NCBI GenBank assembly: GCA_963920635.1
Contig: OY987299.1
Coordinates: forward strand, 127,101,373 to 127,165,372
Direction: 5' to 3'
Length of the DNA: 64,000 nucleotides
Source of the DNA: Pseudeuparius sepicola
Lineage: Eukaryota; Arthropoda; Insecta; Coleoptera; Anthribidae
Part shown: one piece after another, positions 1 to 10,440 of the stretch
How positions within the stretch are numbered: position 1 is the stretch's first letter
Layout of the letters: every line of letters starts with the position of its first letter
Notes under the pieces: model-generated
The model's database searches: none
Seen by the model: only the letters and a program-made list of their open reading frames with translations
Told to the model about the DNA's origin: nothing
Made by a program: the position numbers and the translations under genes

Positions 1-545
1 TAGCAAAAAATCACCCTTTTTAGATTGAGCATTCAAAAATATCCCTGCCCAAACATTTAATTTTTGAGGGTATTGGGTATGCATCTGAGCCAACGAAAGG
101 TGGAGAGACCAGGTAACGTACCACCGAAGGATTGTGATGCAAGAATCACGAACTTTCATCAGAAAATAAAATATTTTGTATAAAATATTCGTCTCTAGCT
201 TTTTCCCTAATAGCTTCACAAAATTCGACGCGTCTATTACATTCTTCTCGAAAAATATCCTGCATAACTTGAATTTTATAAGACTTGTACTCATTTTTCT
301 TTAAGATGCTTCGAACAGTACCAGCGTTACAATCTACTTCTTTGGCTATTTTCCGACTAGAATACTAATTTCGGCCACTACACTAACATTGAGATCCTTG
401 TCAGAAAGGATTCTTCCACGATCACCTTGTTGTTCATCGCCACATTTTTTGCATCCAGTTAAACATCCGGTATTTTCCCTTTTATGCACGATTTTCCTTA
501 TACAGATACGGGTACTGGACGAGGTTTTCAAAGGCAAATACAAAG
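1..545 (-). pseudogene. Tc1/mariner-type transposase fragment
   Basis: Reading the minus strand from about 545 down gives a helix-turn-helix-like stretch (SRKIAKEVDCNAGTVRSIL, about 360-300), then ILFSDES near 165, which looks like the first catalytic Asp of a DDE transposase. A frame change follows, then QYPQKLNVWAGIF near 50-10, a familiar block of insect Tc1/mariner transposases. At least two lesions break the frame: a TAG around 353 and a frameshift or stop after the DES motif. The window edge cuts the C-terminal part. It is a decayed transposase with no role for the host visible. The family is assigned from motifs by memory. Confidence 0.6.
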
Positions 546-1041
546 CGCAATAACCTCTTCAAGATTAGGGCACACGAAATTACCATTTTATAATTTGCAC
601 TTTCTCTTGGACAGTGTAAATCGACATTTTTAAAATAAAAATATTATTTTTTTTGAATGAATGAATGCATTGAATTAAAGATTTTTTAAGATTTAAAAAA
701 TCTGGAACATACGTTTGTTCTCCCTACCAATTTATGTGAGGAATCTCTCAGTGCTTCACCCCACCACCTCCCATCACTTATAATATTTTATTATAATCAC
801 ATCCCATTTGCTATTCGCTCGTGCCTCTCTCCACCCTGGTTGTAATATTTTATTGCACTTTAAGTAATGCTCCTATATTTCGAAAATAGAAACAAAAAAT
901 GCTTCAATATTGATGCAAGAGAAACATCTTATCTAAGTACAGTGTATTCGAGGAAAAGAGTGTAAGCTCAGTTGGGTTACGGGTATATCATTCTGTGATT
1001 TAGGTGGAAATTTAACATTAGCCAACCTTAGCACCGACACT
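546..1041. other. AT-rich, no gene seen
   Basis: No coding signal or clear repeat boundary was seen. It may include the 5' part of the transposon at 1-545. Confidence 0.5.
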
Positions 1042-1327
1042 CCCCCTTCCAGTGGCGTGCCCAGAAATTGTGTCTGGTTGGGGGGGGTTCGGGGGTTAAG
1101 AGAATGGAGGTTTAGGGGAGGGAGAATGGGAGGGGGGGGGAGAAAAATCTAAGACTGGTAGTTAAAAAATATACTAAAAATTAAAAAAAAATATATTCTT
1201 AAAAAGGAACAAAACTGATTTTAATAAACCTACAATCCAAAATCAAGTTTTCGTTTTTTTGGATTTCGCCTTGGACTACGAGTTCCGACTACTATCCGAC
1301 CTAAAAACATCCCATATAGCATCTAAT

Positions 1328-1410
1328 CGTTGACTGAAGGTTTAAAAAGACCTCTCACGGATCCAGATAAAATGCCGAGCGCTTTTGGAGGCGAAGGACT
1401 ATGGATATTC
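1328..1410 (+). repeat. one-sided remnant of the 23583 MITE family
   Basis: The stretch starting CGTTGACTGA and containing CTCTCACGG follows the same order as the left end of the element at 23583-23760 (CGTTGACTGACG ... CTTCTCACGG). No partner end was found nearby. Confidence 0.4.
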
Positions 1411-2779
1411 GAACTTTTTCCAATGATCGTAGTCATTCGCCTCCGCGCACCAACTCCATCTACTGGTGTATAGCGGTATTATTATTTCTTTTTAGCTCTC
1501 GTCCAGTACCTACTACTGTTTAGCACCATCTATTTTCGATAATTACAATGACTCTAATAAAATCGATAATTAGTGGTAGATTTCGTACTCGACAATTTCG
1601 TATTCCAAAAGGCTCGTTTGTGTTCGGGGCGGGGCAAACAAGTCTAAAAATAGACACGGGGGGAGAAGGGAGAAGGGGCCAGTGAAATAATTCTACGATT
1701 TGGCTTTTATAAAATTAGGAATAGATTCAGGGTTGGGCGTATTTCAGTTTGATATTTGACTATTTTAACGGATTGGCAGATTTTTAAAATTCTCTTTTTT
1801 AGGATAGAGTGATCTACATTATGTTGCTTCAATTTCTTACGTTGATTTGAAAAACAAAACATGTCCAAAATGAAAACTTTGAGAAAAGTGAAAAAACTGA
1901 TTGCCTTCCCTCTATTAGGGAGTATTTTTTAATGTACCTAGGCGTTTTTCTGGAAAAATGTTGAATACAGAAAGAGGTTGTTATTTATTTTTATTTTTTT
2001 AGCTTAAGTAACTAATAAAAATATATACTGTGTGTCCGGCGATTCAGTGCCCAAGGGGTGTAAACGATAAAAAAATTCTAATTGTAAGTTGATATTCTGT
2101 TTGGTGTTGCCCCAATAATTGGCCGAACCTATCAGCAAAGTCTCGAGAATACTAGACTTTGCTATCAGTACACAGTGTATACAGGGTGTATTTTTGTCGA
2201 AAAAAACAAGGCCGGAGTAAACTGTACCCTCAATTTTAAAAGCTAGCTAGCTAGGACAATGCCTGCCATTGTTAAAACGGTATTATTGCTTATATCTGCC
2301 AAACTATGATACCACACCACTTAATCAGTGGCGGCTCGTAACTATTTAAACTTAAACAGGCGGGGCCAAATATCGGAAGACATTTAAAAGTCAATGTGCC
2401 TAACTAAACCGGTGTAAAATTAGTAGCCGATTTTCTGGCAGCAAAAAATTTTCCTCGCCCTTATTTCCACAAATTTATTTTGATAAAAATAAAGTAGAAA
2501 GGGTAACTATTATTAAATCTTCTAAGCAGATCAAACTGGAGAATGAAGAAAAATATTCATCAAAAAATAAACGTTGAAATTTTTGGCTCCTAGAAAATTG
2601 GCTGCTAAGTTCAGTTTTAAGTAGACACTTTTGTTGAATTTACGTAATCGCGTTTTTTATGTTCTGCCGTTTGATTTTTCTCTATAGTTAAATCAAGATA
2701 ACGGCCTGCCCTCTATAACTGTTTAATTTGCAGTTTTTGCTCAAATTACATTGACGAAAATGAATTTCTTAATAAAAAA

Positions 2780-3190
2780 CTAACACTGTTTTATGAAATG
2801 CTTTGTATATTTTTTATTCAAATTTGGTGTAAAGGGGTTTTTGGGTGTTCTGATTAATGCTGTGGGGTCAGATTTTAACTAAAAAAATCGCTAAATGGTT
2901 TTCGTGAAAATCGAGGGTATGAAAAAAAATCGCAGCCGGCCCTGGATTTGCATTTTGAAAATGACGGGACGGTCAAAAGAAGCGGTTTTTGAAGGCCTTT
3001 CAAGCAAAAAAAAGTTTGGGCGATTGTCTCCAAAAATGAAGATTTTACGGATTTGTACAGTTTTAAAGTTGGACACACTGTATGTTATTTGTTTTGGCAA
3101 TAATAATAGTCCCCCACTAGTCAATAGTTTCACAATGTGTAAAAAGAGTTTCAAGGCTAAAAAAAATTCGAAGTCTCGCCCGCAGCTCTA
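2780..3190 (+). repeat. single arm of the 28232-29448 foldback family
   Basis: The words GTTCTGATTAATGCTGT and AAAAAAATCGCTAAATGG (2845-2900) recur at 29212-29265 and inverted near 28390-28435. Only one arm is present. The open frames of 87-98 codons here fall in the repeat arm and are not taken as genes. Confidence 0.55.
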
Positions 3191-3929
3191 GGGTTTACTA
3201 TAGATCCCAACGTACCCGTTGAAAATAAACACCATCTATGGAGCTGGAAATATAAAATTTTGTGTCTGTATTTTCTGCTCGTGTGTGGTTGATGTAATAT
3301 ACGATTTCTATTAAAGGGAAAAGGATGGAATGATACCCCTGTTTAATAAGTGTATTTGGGCGGGTCCTTTCCCCAAGTAAATTTCTGGTCGCGAAAGGGA
3401 GCAGTGAAAGGGGCAAATAATATTGTAATGAATCTCAAAAATCACAGTCCAAACTCGTTACCTTGGTTACCACCTTTATTGTTTAGCCTTCAAAAATCAC
3501 AAATAAACTTGTCAGATTACTGTCACTGCCCAAGAATATTCTTTCAGCTCCAAAATTCGCACAAAATCGCTTTCTAACCTTCCACTTTCTCCAGGCCCAA
3601 TTCCCAGGGCTTAATGTCAAGTAAAACCCTGTCAAAAGTCAAAATCAAGATATTGCCATACTCGAAATGTCCCATCTGTAATTCCCACCGAGCTATCCCA
3701 GTATACCCCAGAAAACAGTGTGCTGTTTTCTAGACTTTGCTTTCGAGTCAGCGACACCGACTGTGAATAATTGTTACTTCCGCTAGCCGTAAGATGGCTC
3801 CGGCGAAGATGCCAGAAGATTTTCGATATCGATCCGCTTTAATTTCTGGTCCGGAATGTAGAGGGTGCCAGCGGGCTCCGGAGATGTTTTTAAATCGGCA
3901 CGCTGTTCCATGGGCGTAGATTCTCTTTT

Positions 3930-4426
3930 TAAATCTTCACCCAACGATCTAATATTTTTTGAATATACAAAATAAGTTCCTAATGTGCAAAAAATATTCC
4001 CGGATATTTATAAAACATTGTTAAAATATTTTACGAAATATGTTCAGTAAGTGCATAATATAACCAAGATATTTGTTAAGCGCAGATACAAATATATTAG
4101 ATGAAAGTCCAAATGATGTATATTTCCACAATATCTTGTGTAACATATTACTAACTTAGTGGTTCTTATAAATATTTACAAATTGAACATTTAACTTAAA
4201 TACATTACAGGCACGTTCACCTTAGGAATGTGCAATTTTGGAATATTGCTGGAACATGTTAAATAGTATATTCATACAGCAAATAACTTATGAATGTTCA
4301 CAAATGGTTGTGTATAAGACATTCACGATATACTTATCTTATCAATGTTCACGAGTGGCGATAACTGGAATATCATGACGTCACCGAGACTCTAGCTTAC
4401 ACTATTTTTAGCTAATATTTCCAAGT
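3930..4426. other. AT-rich tract rich in GAATATT/GAACATT words
   Basis: Short words such as AATATTC, GAACATT and TATTTATAA recur in both orientations from about 3950 to 4750, flanking the tRNA-like unit. It may be the body of a SINE or a decayed MITE. No gene was seen. Confidence 0.35.
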
Positions 4427-4501
4427 ACGTCGATGGCCCAGTTGGTCAGAGCGTTGAACTTGTAAATCGATGGTCGTAGGTTCGAAGCCTGCACCCGGCG
4501 T
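4427..4501 (+). tRNA. tRNA-Thr(TGT)-like unit, degenerate or SINE head
   Basis: The A box TGGCCCAGTTGG (4434-4445) and B box GGTTCGAAGCC (4479-4489) are textbook pol III internal promoter boxes, and a T run at 4507-4515 would terminate a transcript. The anticodon position reads TGT. The fold is poor: the anticodon stem has mismatches, two extra bases lie between T stem and acceptor stem, and acceptor position 7 is unpaired. It therefore looks like a tRNA pseudogene or the head of a SINE that may still be transcribed. It lies inside the 1050-5191 element. Confidence 0.45.
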
Positions 4502-5199
4502 TAGCGTTTTTTTTTATTTCATAATTTACACGTGAATATTAAACGGATATACATAGAACATACAAAAATGCTTCTGAAGTTTCAAATTAATCTTCAATGA
4601 ATATTTGTGGATATTTATAATACGTGAAATAGTACCTTCAAAAGACAAACACCCGAATGTTGCCTGAATGTTCAGATAATGTTTCTACAGTTTTTATGAA
4701 TATTCCTACAATATGTAGGTTCTCTGAAAAAATATTATCAGAATATTCCGCCAATGTAATTTTGCTATATGGCATTAGCCTCGCGACACCGCGGCGAGTT
4801 TTTTTCCCGAAAACCTGTTTGCCCCGAGTCCCGATTGACCCCAGCGAAGCGTCTCGATTCGTCCCATTTGACGGTACAGATGTATTTGATCATCTGTATT
4901 CTGTACCCCTACTCCTGTAGCTACGCCGCAGAAGGAGAACTGCACAGTGCAATTATTATCATTATCCGAATATCCGTTTCTAGATTACAAAGTGTGCATT
5001 TGTTTTAACCATTGATTAAGGTATTCCTTATTCAATGTTTTAACTCATAAAAGATAACATTTTTGTTTAATAGAGTAGTTTTTCGGTTTTTCTTTTGTTT
5101 TCCATTTTTTCCTTCACTTTTCGTTTCAAAATTTAACCTGCTTGGGGAGGGGGGGTTTGAACCCCGACACCCCCCCATGGGCACGCCACTGCCCCCTTC

Positions 5200-5560
5200 A
5201 GAAACGACCAGCGAAGCTTTTTTCGCGATTCCCTTCGGCTTCCCTTATTGGGAAACAGAAACATCGGCGGGGCCGTTGGCGCTGCGGCCCTGGGCAGCGG
5301 CTTATCTCCGAAACGGGGCAATAAGGCCCTACCGCAGGGCGTTTACTTTATTATTAGGGTCGGCCGACGACGAGAATTGCGGTCGGCGCGGCGATGGGGG
5401 GGGGGGCGACGCGCAATTTCGGCCTCAAGCGTTCGTGGGCCCGCGTAAATAATCTAGTTGGCCGGGGGAGCCGACGGCTAAGGGTGCGTTCACGGAGTCG
5501 AGACGCACGGCGACGCGGTGCTGTCTCGTTACGTGTTTCTTAGGGGTGACATTATGAAGT
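5200..5560. other. GC-rich island, no clear frame
   Basis: This stretch is much richer in G+C than its surroundings, with CGGCG and GGCCC words and no family I recognise. It adjoins the right target duplication of the 1050-5191 element, so it is probably old unique DNA. It could be a conserved non-coding or regulatory segment, which is a guess. The overlapping open frames look like by-products of GC content. Confidence 0.35.
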
Positions 5561-7219
5561 AGTTGCACCCAAAAGTTCGCTAGTTTGGGACAACCCACTT
5601 TTTCTCAGTAGAATATTTGAACCATTTAATTTTTAATTGGGTTTTTCGCCACCAACCTGACTAAAGGCATCGAATTGATAAGTACAATGGAAGTCGCACA
5701 GGTACCACTTTCATTGTTGTTTGGGGCAGCCAACTCTAGAGAGAGATAGGTTTCAAATGGCAATAAGTAAGACAAGGACGCCTAATGAACGTGTCAGCTG
5801 ATTCAGGCAAAGGAGGTATATAGGGATGTTGCATATTAATGAGAGAATTTAATGGGCATGTTCCGTAATTCTCTTTTTTGTATGATCTGTATTCCGAAAT
5901 TCGGGGCTTGTTTGTAGGAATGAGAATTTTTCTATATAACCACAATTATGTAAATATTGCACAGAAAAAAGTAGTGAATTGATTAAGAAAACACCTACAT
6001 GGCAATTGTATGTACCTGGAAGTAAATTGAGACAAATAAAATACAAATTACAAAATAAAAGTTTATTTTAAAATAAAGGCGACAAAATATCTAGGATAAG
6101 GTATACATTTTCAACTTTAATTACTTATCTTAATTGATTTATTAATTTTAAAATTCAATTTAATAGGAAAAGCATGTAAGACAGGTAGCTTTTACATATT
6201 TTTATATATATTTTATATTGTTTAGGCATCTAACAAAAAGAATTACAAATAATTACCTTATTAAAGGGACCAGAACCTCAAGATTAATTCCATCTTTGAC
6301 TACGAAGAGCTAGGTTCATTAGCACAATATTTTGCTAGTTGTTCCCTTCATAGGGACTTGGAAAATAAAAAACTGTAGTAATTACATACTTTTTAAGTTT
6401 GCGCTGCCCAAAATTCTCTATGAAATAATTGCTCTCAATAAATTGTTGACTACAAATGCAAGTAAATACTTGTAGACTACAAAATTTTTCCTTTTTATTG
6501 CTGCAATCCACTTGTCTCTAATATCACCTTATCTCTTGGAAAACTGCAAAGTTATTAGCAAAGATTTTTAAGACTTACGAATGAAAAGAAACCCCACTAT
6601 TCTTATTCTTTCCGCCCCGTTTGGTAGGTACATCCAAATACACAACAGGAGTTGGCCCTCTTTTTTGTAATTTACAACTTAAACAGAAAGAATATAGCCA
6701 CATAGCTAAATCAAATTTTCTCTCCGATCTAAAAATATAATATTAAACCAAACACCAACTAAGAAAACTCAACGCCGTTTTATTCGAAATTGCCACCACG
6801 ACACGAACTCAAGTCAAATATAAATAATACAATAATTACTCTTATTCGTATTGGGACTTGGGACTTTGGGACAGAAGGAAAATTAAAATGACGTTTGACA
6901 ACGGAACTCGTTTGAAGCACAGGACACAAAATTATAAAGTTAGGACAAACACCTATTTTGTGTTATGTGGTTTTTGCCGGAATCAGCTGATTTATTTACT
7001 ATTTCGCTTACTCAAGTTTGGCTGCCAGTTTCTCTCTCTACACTCCTTCCATCTACTTGTCATTTCAATGATTAAAGGGCAACTGTTTTACGTTGCCCGG
7101 AAAACTCATAAATTCTTATCATAGTAAATGAACGAAACTTTAAACGTTTAACTCAAAAAAGAACTCCTTTTTTAACACTAATATTGGAGTTAAAATGGAT
7201 ATCTATTAGTATCTATTAA
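5561..7219. other. AT-rich repeat-like DNA, no gene supported
   Basis: A segment at 5620-5665 containing AATTGGGTTTTTCGCCACCAA reappears inverted at about 15130-15170, so part of this is dispersed repeat. The 88-codon frame at 6858-7124 has no recognisable domain and is not called. Confidence 0.4.
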
Positions 7220-7239
7220 CACAGATAACGTTATCTGTG
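7220..7239. repeat. 20-bp perfect palindrome
   Basis: CACAGATAACGTTATCTGTG reads the same on both strands. No element boundary was found around it. Confidence 0.8.
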
Positions 7240-7258
7240 CTATTAGTATGTGTTTTCT

Positions 7259-7625
7259 ATACAGGGTGGCGCACGTTCTTGATATTACTTTGTTGCCTTC
7301 TCCGTAGATAATAAACAAATTTAAATAATCTTGGTTTGTGTAATTTAAGCGCGCCGGCATTTATTGTTGACAATAATTTATAAACCGAGTGACATTTCCT
7401 CAGCCGTGATTGTCTTTTCAACGTCCACGGCTAATATGATTTTCCAAGCGTTACGCAAACTCGGCATTTTATGGGCGAAAAGTGGGCTTTTCGTAAATTA
7501 ATCGTCATCATTTTTAGTGGTGAATAAGATCGCATTAAAAAAATGGGGGTTTCCATTTGAAAATTTCGAGATTTAAGCACATTTTGAATGTAATTTTTAA
7601 TAATATTTTGTGAACACCCTGTACA
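7259..7625. mobile_element. possible TA-flanked MITE
   Basis: The left end reads TACAGGGTGGCGCACGTTC and the right end GTGAACACCCTGTA, giving short inverted ends next to TA, as in mariner-type MITEs. The inverted match is short, so the call is tentative. No gene inside. Confidence 0.4.
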
Positions 7626-7829
7626 AGAATGGATTTATTTCTCAGCAGAGATCACTAGGTCAGGGCTTCTGTTACACGATGCCAAAAATTCGTTTTGAAA
7701 TTTCGCGGTTTCCTCGTATAAATTGCTAATTGACTTTAGGTCTGCACCTGTAATTTTTTTCGGAAAAATGCAAATATCTTGCATGTTTTTGTTCCAAAAT
7801 GATGCCTAGAATTCAAAAATGCAATAATA

Positions 7830-7960
7830 TACAGGGAATTCCATTTGAAATAAGAAAGTTGATATTGACTTCCGGTATAACCGGAAGTGCCAGATTCACC
7901 AAAATATTTTAGTTGAGCAGCGCCCATCGGTATTGGTGAGGTGTCAAATTTTCAGAATTT
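7830..7960. repeat. dispersed repeat shared with 19270-19400
   Basis: Both places contain a word like TTTGAAATAAGAA, then a GATATAACCGGAAGT-type word, then AATATTTTAGTT and CAAATTTTCAG in the same order. They are diverged copies of one unit of unknown class. Confidence 0.55.
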
Positions 7961-8054
7961 TCCTAGTTTTAGTTTTCCATATATAGATCGATGCAGTTCG
8001 TGGTGGGCCACCCAGTAGACACTATGTTGGAAATCAGGAACCTTTGGCACTTAG

Positions 8055-8242
8055 AAAATACTTCTTTTGCTTAACTCCACACACCAAAACTTTGTTGTTT
8101 TGCATTCGACGCGCGTTTCGCTAACCACGTTAGCATCGTCAGGAGATGATTAAGTCTGACTTAATCATCTCCTGACGATGGTAACGGTCGAGTGCAAAAA
8201 ACAAAGTTTTGGTGGCTGGAGTTAAGCAAAAGAAGTATTTTT
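8055..8242. repeat. near-perfect hairpin with hammerhead-like core
   Basis: Two arms of about 90 bp, from TACTTCTTTTGCTTAACTCC to its inverse at 8215-8242, fold back around AAGTCTGACTT. On the minus strand 8142-8115 reads CTGACGA, then a T, then a 6-bp stem GCTAAC/GTTAGC with loop GTG, then GAAAC. This is the order of a hammerhead ribozyme core (CUGANGA - stem II - GAAA) and resembles the ends of Penelope-like elements. Ribozyme activity is inference. Confidence 0.55.
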
Positions 8243-8279
8243 TTGTAATTGATATTATTTTCAATTTCTAGGGTAAACT

Positions 8280-8762
8280 CAGGGCCGGCTCAAGCTTTTG
8301 CGGGGCCAGGTGCCGCATGAAAATGTGGGGCCCCGACAAGGAATTATTTAATCCATTAAGAAGAAGTTTTTGAAAGTTGGTACGCTACTTACCAAGGTAT
8401 ATTTTTTACATGTCATTTTTTAAAAAGGTAGGCCGGGGTGACGAATTTGGATCATTTCAGTGACGTATATAGGAATTAATTTCGGGTGGTGGAGGGACAA
8501 TTTTTGTGTATTTCTTTTTAAAACAAGGGCATCTAAAATAATTATAAAAAATGCGCCGCAGGCGAAATTTTTTAGAAATTTGAAGTAAAATTACATAAAA
8601 TTAGTCTTAGAAAATCCCAATATGTTCAAATTTACAAGCTGGAGTGAATATTTTCAAATTCCGAAATGGCCTCGGTCCCGCCCTTCTGAATACGCCACTG
8701 GCTGGATCGCCCTGTACACGGAATTCAGAGGCGCGGGGCCGGTCAAAACGCGGGGCCGCGTG
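8280..8762. repeat. decayed repeat with CAGGGCCGGCT end, split by a hAT
   Basis: A CAGGGCCGGCTCAAGC end at 8280 is followed by GC-rich words such as GCGGGGCC. Similar words resume after the hAT insertion at 9901. The matching right end was not found. Confidence 0.35.
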
Positions 8763-8955
8763 CACGGGCGTAGCGAGGATTTAGTTTTGGGGGGGGGGGG
8801 TTTAGTTTGAGAAGTAAATAAAACAACAAAAATATACTTACATGAAATTTAATATCTATATATTCATCCGAAAAACTACGACATATTTATAAAGTTCTTA
8901 ACTTTAAATGAAATGGATAAATTAATTTCGTTCCTCTGCGCTAAATCTAAAACCA

Positions 8956-9465
8956 TTAAAGAAGAAATCTTCGGCTTTTTCTTTTGAATATATCCACTAC
9001 TTCATCTGCATGAATTTCTGTTCCATAGTGAATGTTCATTAGAGCCAAACCATTAAGTCTGTTTTCACTTGTAGTGTTTCGTAAATAGTTTTTCAGTCTC
9101 CTTAGGCTCGAGAAAGACCTTTCTGGGGTAGCAGTGGATACAGGAATGGTAGCCAAGATTTGTAGTAATGTGTAAATATTAGGATAAAGGTTTTTATCGT
9201 ACATATCTAGGCATTCCAAACTAGATTTCGGGGTAGGCAGTTTTCTTATCAGCATGCAAGGTAGCTGAAGCTTTGATATAGCTAAATCCAAATTTGTTTC
9301 TTTATTAGAAACCCCTTGACCTTGACTACACCACTTTTTCCAGTAGTCCATACCTTTAAGTTTATCACCCTTCCTTTTTTTCCCCTCCATTTTTCGACAG
9401 TAATAATGATTCACGTATCTATCCTTAACAAGGTCATCGAATAACAGCGCACTAAAATTACTCAC
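8956..9465 (-). CDS. hAT transposase C-terminal (dimerisation) fragment
   Basis: Counted from the GTG at 9465, the frame has 169 codons. The first ATG (MEGKKRKGDK, near 9393) would give about 145 residues. The C-terminal half contains ATIPVSTATPERSFSSLRRL and a conserved tail ending near the stop, the hAT C-terminal dimerisation region of the insect ZMYM/TTF-type transposases. The RNaseH catalytic core and BED finger are absent, so it cannot transpose by itself. A TATA-like CTATAAG lies upstream at 9583-9577 on the minus strand. The frame is open, unlike the copy at 45547, which has an internal deletion. It might be expressed as a truncated protein; this is inference. Confidence 0.6.
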   Translation of the reverse strand: MSNFSALLFDDLVKDRYVNHYYCRKMEGKKRKGDKLKGMDYWKKWCSQGQGVSNKETNLDLAISKLQLPCMLIRKLPTPKSSLECLDMYDKNLYPNIYTLLQILATIPVSTATPERSFSSLRRLKNYLRNTTSENRLNGLALMNIHYGTEIHADEVVDIFKRKSRRFLL

Positions 9466-9576
9466 TTACACGGTACACTTAATTCTCTTCACTATTCGTT
9501 CACCACTTTTCACTTTTATTCGCTTCGAGTTCGCATGGAACAATACTGCCGTAAGCGCGGTCACGCGCCGCGGCCG

Positions 9577-9583
9577 CTTATAG
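9577..9583 (-). promoter_or_regulatory. TATA box of hAT copy 1
   Basis: CTATAAG on the minus strand is followed by a GC-rich stretch and then the start region of the 8956-9465 frame. The homologous place in copy 2 reads TATATATAAG (45424-45433). Confidence 0.45.
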
Positions 9584-9929
9584 AGCAGCCCAGTAGCCGT
9601 CCAGAAACTTCCACGAACTTCCACAAAGTTCCGCTCATTTCGACCGAGGGGCGTGGCGAATAATCGAGAAACAACGCAAAGTGTCCCTACAATACAAAAT
9701 AGTTCGGCTGCAACTGCGTCTGCCTCTCGTCAAAAGATGGCGCTAGGCGCTACTATTACTACATATATTCAAACGTAATAATAATTTAACTCTTCACTCC
9801 TCGTATTTTTTCGGTATAATATTAGGTAATATTTTGCTTATTTCGGGGGGGGGGGGGGGGGTTTGAACCCCCGAAACCCCCCCCCTTGGCTACGCCCGTG
9901 GCCGCGTGCACCGCACCGTTGGGAGTTTA

Positions 9930-10440
9930 TAACATTTAATACTGAATTTAAATCATCTAGGTACTCCATGTTCCCATATAACAAATATGTCATCATACAT
10001 ATCTCCACCAAGCATTAGGTTGGTGAACATATCTAGTCAACTCGTTTTTGTTTAAAATCTTCGATGAATCAATTGCGTATGATTGGTGTTAAAGGAGACT
10101 CTATAGCTATTCCAAATTCCTGCTGGTAAAATTCATTTCCTAAATGAAAATAAGTGGTTTTAACACAGTGTTGTTAGTTCTAATATCGCATCTATATACA
10201 AATTTGTCCTTTCTACTAAAGTCTGGTCGTTTTCTAACTTTCTGCGTAAAATATTCAATGATTCATGAATAGGGACATTAGTTAAAAAACTAACCACATG
10301 AAAGCTAGCTAATATATAATGATCCGGAAACTCATGCTGCCTATTTTTTTCTTAAAATCGATTACTGTTTCTGACAAATGAATTTGAGTTTCCTACTAAA
10401 TTTGATACACATCCTCTTGATTTAAGTAAGAAAAATAAGG
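9930..10440 (-). pseudogene. Penelope-like element reverse transcriptase fragment
   Basis: On the minus strand, 10310-10200 reads HVVSFLTNVPIHESLNILRR and then a stretch ending IDAILELTTLC. A frame change follows, then VKTTYFHLGNEFYQQEFG with a degenerate AMGSP-like block (GIAIESPLTP) near 10110. Lower still, PNAWWRY and a frameshifted VDDIFVIWEHG near 10000-9965 carry the catalytic Asp pair. This order of blocks is that of Penelope-like RTs. At least two frameshifts make it inactive. It lies directly beside the hAT copy at 8763-9900. The GIY-YIG endonuclease part is not seen here. Confidence 0.7.

Larger units (their letters stand above)
1050..5191. mobile_element. hAT-like element, 4.1 kb, complete ends
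   Basis: The left end begins CAGTGGCGTGCCCA at 1050 and the right end is the exact reverse complement TGGGCACGCCACTG ending at 5191. The flanks carry the same 8 bases, CCCCCTTC, at 1042-1049 and 5192-5199. An 8-bp duplication with short inverted ends is the hAT signature. G-rich or C-rich runs lie just inside both ends. No transposase frame survives, so it is either non-autonomous or decayed; the interior holds older repeats (a foldback arm at 2780-3190, a MITE-end remnant at 1328-1410, a tRNA-like unit at 4427-4501). Confidence 0.75.
8763..9900 (-). mobile_element. non-autonomous hAT element, copy 1
   Basis: The ends are CACGGGCGTAGC (8763) and GCTACGCCCGTG (9900), an exact 12-bp inverted pair. 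GCCGCGTG is duplicated at 8755-8762 and 9901-9908. Poly-G/poly-C runs lie just inside each end. At 1.14 kb it keeps a promoter region and a short frame with the transposase C-terminal domain, so it looks like an internal-deletion derivative of a longer hAT. A second, shorter copy in the opposite orientation lies at 45116-46127. Confidence 0.9.

Noticed and set aside
2875..3191. Frames on both strands of 67-98 codons
   Set aside because: They lie in one arm of a foldback repeat family (28232-29448) and are mutual by-products.
5063..5452. 129-codon frame
   Set aside because: It begins inside the right end of the 1050-5191 element and runs into a GC-rich island; the composition explains the lack of stops.
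6858..7124. 88-codon frame
   Set aside because: No domain, splice context or duplicate; the surroundings are repeat-like.
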